A stretch of 64,000 nt of DNA from Cordilura impudica (taxonomy: Eukaryota; Arthropoda; Insecta; Diptera; Scathophagidae): contig OY821517.1 in the NCBI GenBank assembly GCA_963682025.1, positions 232,466,581-232,530,580 on the forward strand. Direction: 5' to 3'. The position numbers and the translations under genes were made by a program. This document shows, piece by piece, positions 1-11,259 of the stretch. Numbering within the stretch: position 1 is the stretch's first letter; every line of letters starts with the position of its first letter. Below the pieces are notes generated by a model. It was not told where the DNA came from. It searched no databases and worked only from the letters and a program-made list of their open reading frames with translations.

Positions 1-11
1 AATCTAAAGAT

Positions 12-2305
12 ATGATAATGTTTTATAAAGAAAAAGGTATAAAAATTATGGAAACTATGGCGTACACTCCTCAACAAAATGGTGTTTCGGAGAGATTTAA
101 TAGAACTTTAGTGGAGAAGATTCGAGCGATGATGATAGAAGCAAATCTTCCAAAATACTTGTGGTCTGAAGCAGTTTATACTGCAGTATATATAATAAAT
201 CGAAGTCCTACTAAAGCTGTTCCCATCCATAAAACTCCTGCTGAGTTATGGTACAATATAAAACCAGATATCACGAAACTAAAAGTCTTTGGTTGTGAAG
301 CTTATGCTTTGGTACCGAATCAAAAGAGATCTAAACTGGATGATAAAAGTAAGAAAATGGTTATGATGGGTTACTGCCCAAATGGATACAGACTTTGGGA
401 TAAAGAGCATCGAAAGATTATTTTTGCACGAGATGTAAAATTTAATGAAACATGTTATCCATTTAAAAATACTAAGATAATAGCATCAAATATTAATGTT
501 GTATATCGTAACGATCTAGAGGGGGAAGAAGCTGTGTGTGAGATCGTTGAAAATCAACTTCAAGAAGAACCATCAGAAGAACCACCAGAAGAACGGACAA
601 ATCCTATTACTTCCATTATTTTCGATGATAGCGAACTTCCAGAAGGGAATGCATGTGCAAAAGAAAGTGATATTTTATCACCACCTCCAAGAAGAAGTGA
701 ACGACAGCTTAAAGCACCAACAAGATTAGCTGATTATTATTTATCAACTTTTCAATGCTCATCATATCAAACGCCAAATTTATTTCTGATCTTGAGAAGT
801 CTGATGAAAGGGATCAATGGATGTCTGCTGTTAACGATGAATTAGATGCAATGCAAAAGAACAATGTATGGAATTTAGTGACAAAACCAAGTGGAGTAAA
901 ACTATTAAAAACAAAATGGGTTTTCCGAGTCAAAGAAGATGCTGATGGAAATCCAGTACGTTTCAAGGCTAGGTTAGTTGCAAAAGGTTTCATGCAGAAA
1001 TATGGAGCAGATTACGAAGACACTTATTCTCCCGTAGCAAAAATGACAACAATACGAACTGTTCTAGCTTTTGGAGCTAAGAAGAACTACTTTTTCCATC
1101 AAATGGACATAAAAACCGCATTCCTTTATGGTGATCTTAAAGAAAACATATATCTGGAAATTCCTGATGGTATGAAATATAAAGAAGGACAAGTTTTGAA
1201 ATTAAAGAAGAGCTTATATGGTCTCAAGCATAGCCCTCGGTGTTGGAACGAGAAACTTAATGAACATTTATTAAAAATGGGTTTTAAAATATCACGTAAT
1301 GATTATTGTTTATATATCATGGACTCTGGTACACAAATAATAATTTTACTAATATATGTAGATGATGTTCTAATTGCAGCCAGTAAAAAATCTGAAATTG
1401 ATAAAATAAAAAAGGAATTGGAATTAAAATTTGAAATGTCCGATTGTGGAGAATTAAAACATTATCGTGGAATTAGAGTTCAAAAGAGTCATGATCCAAA
1501 TGGTGTTACATTGGACCAAGAAACCAGTATTGATAAAATATTAATAAAATTTGGAATGCAGAATTGTAATACTTGTGCTACACCTATGGAGAAAGCTATT
1601 CAGCTTGTAGTATCGAATCCAGAAAACATATAAACAAATCCATACAAAGAACTACTTGGAAACCTAATGTACCTTATGGTTTGTGTACGTCCTGACTTAG
1701 CTTTTGCTGTTGGATATCTTGGTCGTTATCAACAAAATCCAAATGAAGAACATTGGACTGCTCTTAAAAGAATTTTAAGATATCTACAGGGAACCAAATC
1801 TTTAAAGCTTAATTATAAAAAGGATACCAGTGCTGAAGTTCTGGTAGGTTATGCAGATGCAGACGGGGCATCGAATAATATTGACAGAAAATCTACGACC
1901 GGATATATATTTTATGTTTTTGGTTGTCCAGTATCATGGTGCAGTAAAAAACAAACTACTGTTGCTTTATCATCAAGCGAAGCTGAATATGTAGCTTTGA
2001 GCAGTGCTGTATCTGAAGGCTTGTGGATATTTGGATTGCTTGAAGATATGAATGTTTTTAGAAAAGAAGACAATTTTACTATCTATGAAGATAATGCTGG
2101 CTGTATAGCTATGGCAAAAAAACTCTGAGTGTAAGCGCGCAAAACATATCGACATAAAGCACCATTTTTTACGTGATCATATTAACAGTGGAAAAGTAGT
2201 TATTAAACCGATTTCAACAAAGAAGCAGATAGCTGACATCTTTACCAAATCCCTGGATAATAGAAATTTTATAGCAATTAGAAATATGTTACAATTGTCA
2301 AATTG
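12..2305 (+). pseudogene. copia 1 pol: integrase (C-terminal part), reverse transcriptase, RNase H; broken
   Basis: Positions 12-760 encode the end of the integrase catalytic core (TPQQNGVSERFNRT, carrying the catalytic Glu) and the copia-type domain after it. The frame then shifts near 750-790. RT runs in the second frame at 755-1633 (KTKWVFRVK, KARLVAKGF, TAFLYGDL, SLYGLKHSPRCW) with the catalytic YVDD at 1355-1366. A TAA at 1631-1633 interrupts it. The same frame resumes at 1667-2128 with RNase H motifs (YADADGA, SSSEAEY, EDNAG). A second shift near 2125 leads to the typical C-terminus (KHIDIKHH, QIADIFTKSL), which stops at about 2305. Copia elements normally make one gag-pol frame, so two shifts and one nonsense codon mean this copy is dead. 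The RT and RNase H active-site residues survive. Confidence 0.9.
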
Positions 2306-2313
2306 AGAGGGGG
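2305..2313 (+). other. polypurine tract of copia 1
   Basis: GAGAGGGGG lies directly between the pol stop and the TGTTGGG start of the LTR. This is the expected place for plus-strand priming. Confidence 0.75.
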
Positions 2314-2517
2314 TGTTGGGTTACTTGTTTCTTTCATGTACTTTGTTGAAATTAATATTATATATTGTTCTTTGTGAAAATTGTTTTTAAGTTTTCAAAA
2401 AGAAAATTATTTTGTTACTCGAAGAAAATTATTCAAACAATAAACATCTAATTTTTAGTTTTATTAATTGTGCAGTTTTTTTTCTGTTTTTAAATCAAAC
2501 TAACTCTAAGAAAAACA
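2314..2517 (+). repeat. 3' LTR of copia 1 (right edge approximate)
   Basis: The segment begins TGTTGGG and ends near AACA, and is AT-rich. The partner LTR is outside the window, so the length (about 204 bp) rests only on the termini and on the start of unrelated gag coding sequence immediately afterwards. Confidence 0.55.
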
Positions 2518-2520
2518 ATA

Positions 2521-3560
2521 ATAGGGCCTTAGATGTATTTATCCGTGGAATTCACGTCGACGTATCGAAAATGTTGTCAATTCAGAATCCTGGAACACTT
2601 ACCGAAGCCTATACTTCTCGCCTCGAATTCCCGAATCTGAACTTCAGAAATAATTGTATTCGTCCATGCTATTCTAAGAATAATACCATTACTACACCAA
2701 TCAGATGCACAATTTAGAAGACCATGGCAAACCCAATGTGCCATACTCCAACAACTCCATAGAATAAACAAAACCGACAACATACACAAAATGCTACACA
2801 ACCTAGGCGTATTCAACCGAAGTCACCCATACCGATAGAAATAGACCCTTCAATGAGATCACATCGTAATAATTAAATGGACAGGCCGCAAAAATCTCCT
2901 TTACCAAATTTCGGTAATAATTCCTCTAATGTTCCTAGAGAACAACAACGTATTTTTACAAGATCCAGTCCAAGACGACGACACAAAATATGAAGACGAT
3001 GAAAGAAAATAACGAAAATGAGTCGGATCTAGAATATGAACTGGACGAACTAAATTTATGAGGGAGGCCTCTCTAGCGTTCCCTATTTAGCAGCCCGTTC
3101 AAAAAATGGGAAAATTTGGCAGTTTTTGATAGACACAGCAGCTAACAAAAATGTTATTGCAGAAAGTACATCTTACAGATCAAAACCGTTATAAAAGGTA
3201 TTCAAAATATGTTCGGCAACGGTTCACGCTATAGTTAATCGAAAAGTTACAAGGAAATTTTTCAAACACCTTGGTGTTGAAAATGAGTTTGTTTTATTTA
3301 TCCTCCCTAGACAGGGGAAATAATACACTGACACTATACAATGGAGTATTACTTACAATTTTTGACAATATCTGAACGCAACTAATTATCATCATCCGGT
3401 GATAATTCTCAACATAGTGCAGAGGAAGATAGTAGTCAACTCATGCTACATTGTGAAGATCCAATAAACGTGTTTAGAAACCAAATAATATTTTCTGAAA
3501 AAATAGACTCTAACCATTCCGAAAATCCTCATAAGTACTTCCAAACTTATTAATATTTAT
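2521..3560 (+). pseudogene. Ty3/gypsy remnant: gag, protease and an RNase H-proximal pol piece
   Basis: From 2521 a gag-like stretch reads RALDVFIRGIHVDVSKML then LEFPNLNFRNN, the pattern of insect gypsy-group Gag without a zinc knuckle. In another frame (about 2760-3000) a Gag C-terminus follows (QPRRIQPKSPIPIEIDPSMR, MDRPQKSP), broken by stops. At 3123-3155 the protease signature FLIDTAANKNVI appears, with DTA at the catalytic Asp. At about 3388-3520 a pol-type segment reads HSAEEDSSQLMLHCEDPINV, which normally lies downstream of RT near the RNase H/integrase region. RT itself is missing, so an internal deletion separates these parts. Assignment to the gypsy group is from remembered family patterns, not a search. 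Confidence 0.7.
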
Positions 3561-5887
3561 TAATAAAGCTATAGGAACAATGTATGTGGTAAAGCATGCA
3601 TAAGGTTTCAACATATGTTTTTTTGACAACAATATATTGGAAATACTCAAGGATACGAAAGGATAAAATTTTCAAAGGACGTTATTTACCATTTTTCGTT
3701 CCGAAAAATTAATTGTTTTCATTTCTAGAGATTGTCCTCTTTCATGTGATACCCATATTGGTATAAACTGAAGGGTAGAAATATTAAATATATTTTTAGA
3801 AATTTTGATATCCTTAAAACTTTGAAGTCTTGAATTAGAAAAGATCAGAAAATGAAAAACTGAGAACACAGTTTTGTTATGTATGATGTCTTCTTTCATG
3901 TGTGTATGGTCTGTGTATATGGTGTATTAATATAATTGATTTTTTTAGGTTAGAATTTATTAGGAAGAAAATGCCCTTGAAATCTTACCTAAAAAGTTTG
4001 TTTGTATCATTTATAAATAACTGTTTATCTAATACTAACACTACGCGTTTGGCTTTAAACCACTGTATAAGTTTTGAAAATTAATAATATAATTTTTTCT
4101 TTCAAACAAATAACTAGCGCTTTTTGTTTTATTGTTATTTAGAGCTTTTTGCCTGAAAAAGTGGCACAAAATTACCCAAAAGTGTTCCCATACTCGAAAA
4201 TTCAGCAACTGACAGATATTATGAAATTATTAATTTTTTTTTATAAAAATTAAAGAATTTGTTTTTCATCCTTTCTTATTTGACACCTGTTTTTTACACG
4301 ATTAACTGGGTATTGCAGCAATTTAATTCGATGTGATAGGAGTTACTTATATTAGGGCCGGGTCAGAACCATGTTCTATTGCCACCATTGCCAGATTTCA
4401 TTAAAAAATATTTATCTTCGCAACCTTTAGTTTGATTAAATATTGTTGGTAGTTACAAATATCAGCATAAACATTGGAAGTAGTCAGGAAAAAATCGGCG
4501 CAGTGGGCATGGTACCTCTCATACAAAGTAAATATTTAATATCATATATCTGGAATACTATATCCAGAGCACTATTTACCATATCGACAGTCATCTCATC
4601 GTAATCAATCTAATCGAAGCGACTATTATTGCTGGAAAATAAATGGGAATATATGTGTTACGATTATTTCCGATAGCAAATCCGTGTTTTCGCATGAAAT
4701 GTGGGAAAATCGAAAGATTTATATATTTACGCACTAAATGACCAAACCATAACCGTCGTATATCTGAGAGCTTAGCAACAAATTTTCGATAAAATGTTTT
4801 CATACTTTTTTAGTTTCGTTACGATTGGTAGGCCTAGAGAAGCGTTTCGTTACAGCTTGTATCCTATTTATAGAAACGTACAGTCGACATAGACCGACTG
4901 CAACATCCAAACTTGTTGTTGATAAGTAACGCTTATTTAAGTTATAGTTAAGGTCTGCTTCATTGTTGACTATATGAGTTACCGACCCTATGTTTAGATT
5001 TCAATTTTTGATTTTATAATACGATACGCTATATAGTTGAGGCCAAGTGGAAAAAAGTAAAGTTAATAGTTCAATTCAAGCGTTTCATTTAAAAGTTTCC
5101 AAGTTTTATCACCACTCACTATGCTGTTGAATACATATTATTTTCTGAATCGAAAATTGGATAAAACATTTCCAATTGTAATATTTTTACAGAAAAACAA
5201 AAATTTTATTACCGTTTAAAAATATCAATTTCTTTTTGTAGGAAATCAAAATAAAAAAAATTACGAGGTGGTACTTTTCGTAGGCGATTTAAATTACAGG
5301 CCACAACTGTTCATGATGATTGTAATGCGTATTTTATTTAATTTTTTACATTTATAACGATCTCGAATGTATTTTAATTTTGACTAATACATATTCCCAT
5401 ACATCATACACAACCTTATGCTCATACTTTTAGCGAAAAGATATATTAGCGGAATATTTATCGAGTAGTTTAAAATTTCGTAATTTGCTAACCTTTGGTT
5501 GCTTGCATGTTTGTATGTACATGAATCTTCAATGCTTTTTTAACCAATGTTATGAAAAATCTTTTATTTTTAGTGCTTAGTTAACGATATCTAAGTTTAG
5601 GTTACAATTTTATAAAACTATTTATTTATCATTTGAGTTGTTGTCAGTTTAGTTTTTTACATTCCAAATAACTTTAAATTTATTTAGTTAAAAAATATTA
5701 CTTATGTGTGCATGCGCTTTAGTCTCAAATAACTTTTATTTATTGACTTCTATGAGTTATTTAAGTTTTATCACATACCTCAATATTTCGTTATTATTTA
5801 TACAACTAAAAACTATATAATTTTATTCTTCTCTTAACCAAAATACATCTGCATGTATTACACAATCACCATTATATGCTGAAAAAG
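3561..5887. other. gene-poor DNA, probably intron or intergenic
   Basis: No coding frame with recognisable motifs was seen on either strand. Open frames are short and AT-rich (for example 3902-4084 + and 4591-4803 -). A stretch upstream of the receptor exon has an ordinary pyrimidine-rich end (CTTCTCTTAACC near 5829). The preceding receptor exon, which should encode the Cys-loop, was looked for here and not found. Confidence 0.5.
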
Positions 5888-6003
5888 GTGGATCTGAGAC
5901 ATATGGACGAGCAACAAGGCAGTAATGTGGTCGATGTTGGAGTTGATCTTTCTGAATTTTATATGTCTGTAGAATGGGATATATTGGAGGTGCCAGCTGT
6001 CAG
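5888..6003 (+). CDS. Nicotinic acetylcholine receptor subunit, one internal exon (ligand-binding domain)
   Basis: This 116-base open exon begins after an AG at 5886-5887 and ends CAG before the donor GTAAGCT at 6004. It translates to 38 codons plus two bases. It starts VDLRHMDEQQGSNVV and continues through GVDLSEFYMSVEWDILEVPAV to a split Arg codon. This is the segment of insect nicotinic receptor subunits between the Cys-loop and the loop-C cysteines, in the extracellular acetylcholine-binding domain. The SVEWDIL core and following VPAV are highly characteristic of alpha-type subunits, but I cannot name the subunit. Neighbouring exons (Cys-loop upstream; loop C and TM1 downstream) are not visible in the window, which implies long flanking introns. 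The acceptor has a weak pyrimidine tract, so the exact 5' edge is less certain than the donor. Confidence 0.85.
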
Positions 6004-6809
6004 GTAAGCTAAAAAAAGTTGTATTTAAATACGTTGGTACCACTTATAGGCAATTCTAAAATTTCACAATTCGTCTCGGTATTCAGATATATTCCTGTGG
6101 ATTTCATTTAAAATTTGGCACATAGAAAGTCACTTTTCTATGATATTATCACGTTTCTATGATAAACAATACAGTATTTATGTTTGTAATGTAATGTAAC
6201 ATTTTTGTGCAGTTATATAAAAGTGTAATTGTGTCATATTGGTAACGGACGTGACATTCGCCCGCTTTAAAATGCGGCAAAAATAGGAAAGATGCGGAAA
6301 AAGTCGATATGTATTTTTAGTGTTTTAAAGCGCTGAGTGAGTGCTACATTTTAGAAATATGTAGACAGGCTTTAGTATAATTTAGTACAAAGTTATACCC
6401 AGTTATAAAATGAAACAGACGCGACAAAAAATAGAAGTTCTTATAACGCGTTTTTAGAAATATACAAAATTCAGCGATATTGGAAAATTCTGTTTCTTTA
6501 TATTCACATGTAGATCAAGGTTAATGGATAACTTTTGTTCGTAGACTTATGAAATATGAAAATAGTTTTTTAAATTATCTATAGCACAAACAAGGACGCA
6601 ATAATTTTTCTCAGAGGAATAAAATTCAGTAATGACATTCATTAACTTCTTTTTTTATTGAAAATAAAAGTGAATAAACTAACAAATTAAAAATCTAAAT
6701 AAATTAATCAAATAAAAAATAACGTCAAGTGACATAAAAGTAATAATAACGAAAAAAAACAAGTTAAATTTTCTTAACGTTTATTATTTGAATTTTTTTC
6801 TTTACTGAA
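6004..6809. other. non-coding, inferred start of a long receptor intron
   Basis: It begins with the splice donor GTAAGCT. No further coding motifs or structured repeats were seen before the MITE. Confidence 0.5.
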
Positions 6810-6812
6810 TAA

Positions 6813-7308
6813 AGATGGTATCACACGATGTGTTTTTTACATATGTACTGTCACTTTTTTCATCCATATGTAATTCCGTATGTCTGTCAAAATTATCGTT
6901 TTATGCACATACGATTCATAATTTTTGCTGTCACACGAGCATATGTATTTCCGTATGACATAACCTCTAAATCTAAAGAACAGCTGATTTAATTTGTGAA
7001 TTTAAAAAAATTTATTGTTAAAAATAAAGTTATATATTTCATATATTTTTTAACTGTTAATTAATATTAAACAATTTATTTTTCTTTCAATATTAATTTT
7101 TATAATTGACTTTGTTTTTCTTTGGCCACAAGCAGTGTTGTTTCATATGTTTGTCATGGCAAAAAAGAACATGTTCTAACTGAAAATTGTATATGTATGT
7201 GATTTTCCTCATAAACAATGTTTCATATGTATCACACGATGTGTACAACTTTTGCTGTGGGAAAATTTGACAATACATATGTAAAAAACACATCGTGTGA
7301 TAGTACCT
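6813..7308. mobile_element. PIF/Harbinger-like MITE
   Basis: This is a 496-bp non-coding element with terminal inverted repeats of about 40 bp. The left end reads AGATGGTATCACACGATG and the right end reads CGTGTGATAGTACCT. The inner parts of the TIRs (CACACGATGTGTTTTTTACA and its complement) match perfectly. It is flanked by TAA at 6810-6812 and 7309-7311, the 3-bp TWA target duplication typical of PIF/Harbinger. Extra CATATGTA and CCGTATG motifs recur inside both arms. Family assignment rests on the duplication and on size; there is no transposase here. Confidence 0.75.
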
Positions 7309-7311
7309 TAA

Positions 7312-9049
7312 ACGGTTCGAGCAGCTTCAATAAATTGACAGTCGAAATATGAAAACCAATGCAAACTTTTAGCTCAGATAAGTTTTAAACACCAATAAAG
7401 ATTTTTAACCGAATTTGCGGAAGCCAGTTGTTAAATTTTCTGAAGTAACACGATGAACTTCCTAAATAACTGAAAGCTGCTTGCATTTGAAATACTTGTC
7501 CACTAATGACAACAATTAATAATATATTTTGTATACGGACGCGACATTTAGATTTAGAAATAAACATACTCAAAAAGCTTCCTCTATTTGAACTCAATTA
7601 CACATTTGCTTTTACAAATAGATTAGGTTGTTGTTAATAGAAAATTTTTAAATTACAACAATATAATATTACTTTTTATAACATAAAGACATAAAGAAAC
7701 CAAGTTGCTATAATTCGTCAAAAGACTCAAAAAAATTGAATTTTTTGCATTTGTACATTTCGGCTCAAAATGCTTTTATATTAATAAAATATATATGTAT
7801 ACTTAAACTTTATTATTAGATAATAAAAGGTTTTTCCGAACAGTCTCAATTTTTCACTCGTGGTTTACCTTTTTCGGAAGATAGTCATTGGCCTGGACTA
7901 ACAATATAAAAATTCCTACATTCATTGTTATACTTTCCGCACCACTGTGCAGAGGTTATATATCTGTTCCATAAACTATATATGCATATTCTTAATTCTT
8001 ATGAAAGTTCAAATCGACCCATCTATCTGTTGAACACACTATCCTACCCGTAATATTTCGAGTGGATTGAATTACTTAGTTCTAAAATGCATTTGGAGCC
8101 TCTATATCGCCAACTTGAGAAGCTAGCTGTGATCTCGTCGTTGACCTCGTAATAACTAAAAGTTCTTTACTAGTTCCGTCAACGACTGCATGCACGAAAT
8201 TATCTCCTGGACCTAGACTTTAGGTCCAAATATTCATTTACGATGCTATCATGCAACTTCCAATCAGTGTGATATAGCAAACAACACTCAAACAATATAT
8301 ATGTACACAATATATTTTTAGTTATGTATATATTAGTATTTTATTTATTGGTTCTTCAGCTCAATCTAGGAGCTGAGTCTTTTTATGCTAAAATTATTAT
8401 TGATTGATTTTATAAAAATGTCCTTCTTTATATATAAATATTTCAACCTATATTAACAACAACGCGAACACCTGCACTTAGGTCAGCATAAACATAAGTG
8501 TGCCAGCGTAAAAACAACCTACAACAACATCCACATTCATACAATGTTTCGTAAATGCAGTGGTCAACAATATTGATATTTGTTACTTCCGCATTTGCAA
8601 CTATTGTACTGTATACTGTGTGGGTATTATACAGCATACTACAAAAGTTGTGTTACGCTACAGAGATGATATTGTTTGAGATCATTCGGTCGAGATAAAC
8701 CTAGATCTAACTGTTGACGAAATTCAAGTTTGAAAGGAAGGCTCACAATGTATCGACCATCAGAACTTCGTTGTGAAGTCGATTTATATTATCCTCACAA
8801 TTTTGAGTATTCATACAATGTGTCGAAAAACGATTTTGCAAGAGTTCAAAAATGAAGCAAGTTTCAGCAGCCGGGTCAATGGATACATTTTACCCTGGTG
8901 AATAATATTCACCATTGCTGTCCCAAAAGCACTATCCTATCTTGCGAGGTATGAAATACCTGCCGATTTAAATGATTTACAAAATCCGGTTCGGAACTAT
9001 ATATAGTCCACTTATTTTCAAGATAATATATTATCAAATATTTGTCGTA
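7312..9049. other. gene-poor DNA with no assigned feature
   Basis: Only short AT-rich open frames are present. A short + strand stretch at about 8747-8855 can be read as a 36-residue peptide starting MYRPSELRCEVDLYY, but I do not recognise it. The 5' LTR of copia 2 would be expected near the right edge and was not identified. Confidence 0.4.
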
Positions 9050-9054
9050 ATGCA

Positions 9055-10108
9055 GGAATTGACTGGAAATAAAAAGACAAGGGTGAAGATTTCACTACCG
9101 TTTTAGTGGACAAAAAAAATTTTGGACCTAACTAATCCAACTTGTGTTTGATAAAATGCTAATTCACTTATGACCTTCAATTTATATTTGCTCATCAAGT
9201 GAATTAATCCATATTAAAAATTGCAAAACTGCAAAGAACACTTGGAACACATTGGAAAGCTTATATAGAGCAAATACAGCCTGTAGAAAAGTAAATTTGA
9301 CTAAAAGTTTAGTTCGTTTTTAAATAAAACCAACTGAAAAGATAATTGCTAAAGTTGGCGAATTTTGTGGCATTATAGATGATTTAAAAAGCATTGGTGT
9401 TGATTTAAATGAAGATTTCGTTTCAGTGCTTTTGTTATGTTCATTGCCCGAAGAAATGGATAATTTTGTTGTTGCAGTAGAGAGTCAAGAGAACTTGCCT
9501 AAAATTAAGCAATTAATCTCGAAAGTTCTAGAAGAAGAACGACGTCAAGGCACAAAAATAACATGGAAGAGCGTATTTTTGCAGTAAATACAAAAAACGA
9601 AAAATTCTTGAAACTTTCAAGCAAACAAAATAGAAAAAATAATAACCGTTATGAGAGTAAAATCAAATACAAAACTAACAACAGCATCAAGTATTACAAA
9701 TATGGACAAATAGGGCATGTTCGTTCTCAATGTACGGCGAATATTGATGAATCTGTTGCAGCGGCGTTTAATGCAGTCGGCAAGCAAGTTAACAAAGACT
9801 CATGGATTTTGGACGGCGGCGCATCCTCTCATATGTGTCGTTCTAAAGAGATGTTTGTATCAATGAAAACGCAAAAGCAACAAATTATATTGGTATCGGG
9901 TGAGAGTGTTTATGCAGAAGGCAGAGGAATAGTTAAAGTTAAATCAAAGTTTATGAATATTACTCTCATAAATGTTTTGTATGTTCCTACTTTTCACTCC
10001 AATTTTTTATCAATTAGTAAATTTATTGAAGCTAGACATAATGTGAATTTCTCAAACAACAGCGCGATCATAAAAAAAAAAATAATGAAAAATAATGTCA
10101 GCATATAA
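9055..10108 (+). pseudogene. copia 2 gag and protease, broken
   Basis: Gag is recognisable from KPTEKIIAKVGEFCGIIDDL (about 9328) through LLCSLPEEMDNFVVAVES to VLEEERR near 9543, with earlier parts scattered over two frames. The frame then shifts into 9563-10108. There the retroviral zinc knuckle is degenerate: the stretch YYKYGQIGHVRSQC has Tyr where the first two cysteines belong. The protease motif reads LDGGASSHM, with Gly replacing the Ser of the copia-type DSG triad. Both changes would be expected to disable the proteins. Confidence 0.8.
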
Positions 10109-11040
10109 AGAAAATGGTACATTTGTTACAAATCTAACAAACAGAAGAACAATTGAATATTTAAACAGTTCTTCGGATAAATATGATTTTGAAAAGTGGC
10201 ATTCACGTTTTGGACACTTAAATAAAAAAGATTTGAACAAATTGGCCAATGAAAACATGGTAAATGGTTTAAAAATTAATACACCAGAAAATTTTGATTG
10301 TGTGACGTGCACTGTCGGCAAAATACGTGCTAAGCGATTTAATAGTTATTCACAAATAAGTTCTAAGGAAATTCTTGAGCTTGTTCATACAGATTTCTGT
10401 GTGCGTTATATTTTATAACTTTTATAGATGATCATTCGCGGTATATATCAACTTATTTTTTAAAGAAAAAATCTGACGCTTTTGAAGCATTTAAAACTTT
10501 TACTGCGATGGCGGAGAAGCAGAGTGACCGCAAAATAAAAATACTTCGAAGTGACAATGGCAAAGAATATGTCAATACACAGTTTAAAAATTATTTTCAG
10601 GAAAACGGTAGACTTCATCAAATAACTGTTCCTCATACACCTCAACAAAACGGAGTCGTTGAAAAAGCAAATCGGACTGTTGTCGAAATGGCGAGATGTT
10701 TGTTACATGAATCTCGATTAACTGAAATATTGTGAGCGGAAGCCATTAATACGGCAACATATATACGAAATCGAAGTCCTACAAAAGTAATCAGTGGTGC
10801 AACCCCGTATGAAATATGGTGCAACAAGCAGCCATCGGTTTCTCATTTTCGTACATTCGGTTGTGAATCGGTGGCTCTGCAGAAAAATTGAATTGGTGGT
10901 AAGCTTTCACCTAAAGGTAAAAAACTAAATTTGGGTGGATATGAAAACCTAACCAAGGGCTATCGACTGTATGATGTTAATATACGTGAATTTATAAAAG
11001 CTAGAGACGTAATATTTTTGAAAATTCTTTTGAGAAATCC
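10095..11040 (+). pseudogene. copia 2 integrase, broken
   Basis: The GAG-pre-integrase zinc finger is visible (WHSRFGHL and CVTC). It is followed by integrase motifs: LVHTDFC with the first Asp, LRSDNGKEYVN with the second Asp, and TPQQNGVVEKANRTVVE with the catalytic Glu (10508-10735). Frames shift near 10415 and a TGA at about 10733 interrupts the domain. The expected continuation (AINTATYIRNRSPTK, FRTFGCES) follows in the same region. All three DDE residues remain. Confidence 0.8.
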
Positions 11041-11259
11041 ATAACAATAACGTATGATTACAAGATGTTTTCCAAATTGATTTTCCAAAGATAATTGTCA
11101 ATTGTGATAGTGAAATTGAAAAAAAAACCAGCAATTACAGTCATCCATCAACCAGTAAGTAGTGCATCCGATGAAGAGTGACACAAAAATGGAATAAATG
11201 ATGAAGGAGCTATAGCAAAACGAACAAGAGGAAGAACTAATAATTTAAGAAAAGGTGGT

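Larger units (their letters stand above)
1..2517 (+). mobile_element. Ty1/copia retrotransposon 1, 3' half with 3' LTR
   Basis: The window opens inside the integrase of a copia-type element and runs through reverse transcriptase and RNase H into a purine-rich tract (2305-2313) and an LTR starting TGTTGGG at 2314. Domain order IN-RT-RH is diagnostic of Ty1/copia. The LTR end is placed at about 2517 (ending AACA) because recognisable gypsy gag coding sequence starts at about 2521. The 5' LTR, gag and protease lie outside the window. The LTR right edge is uncertain by some tens of bases. Confidence 0.85.

Noticed and set aside
3672..8637. Several 60-75 residue frames in the gene-poor region
   Set aside because: Short, AT-rich, and without recognisable motifs or splice context.
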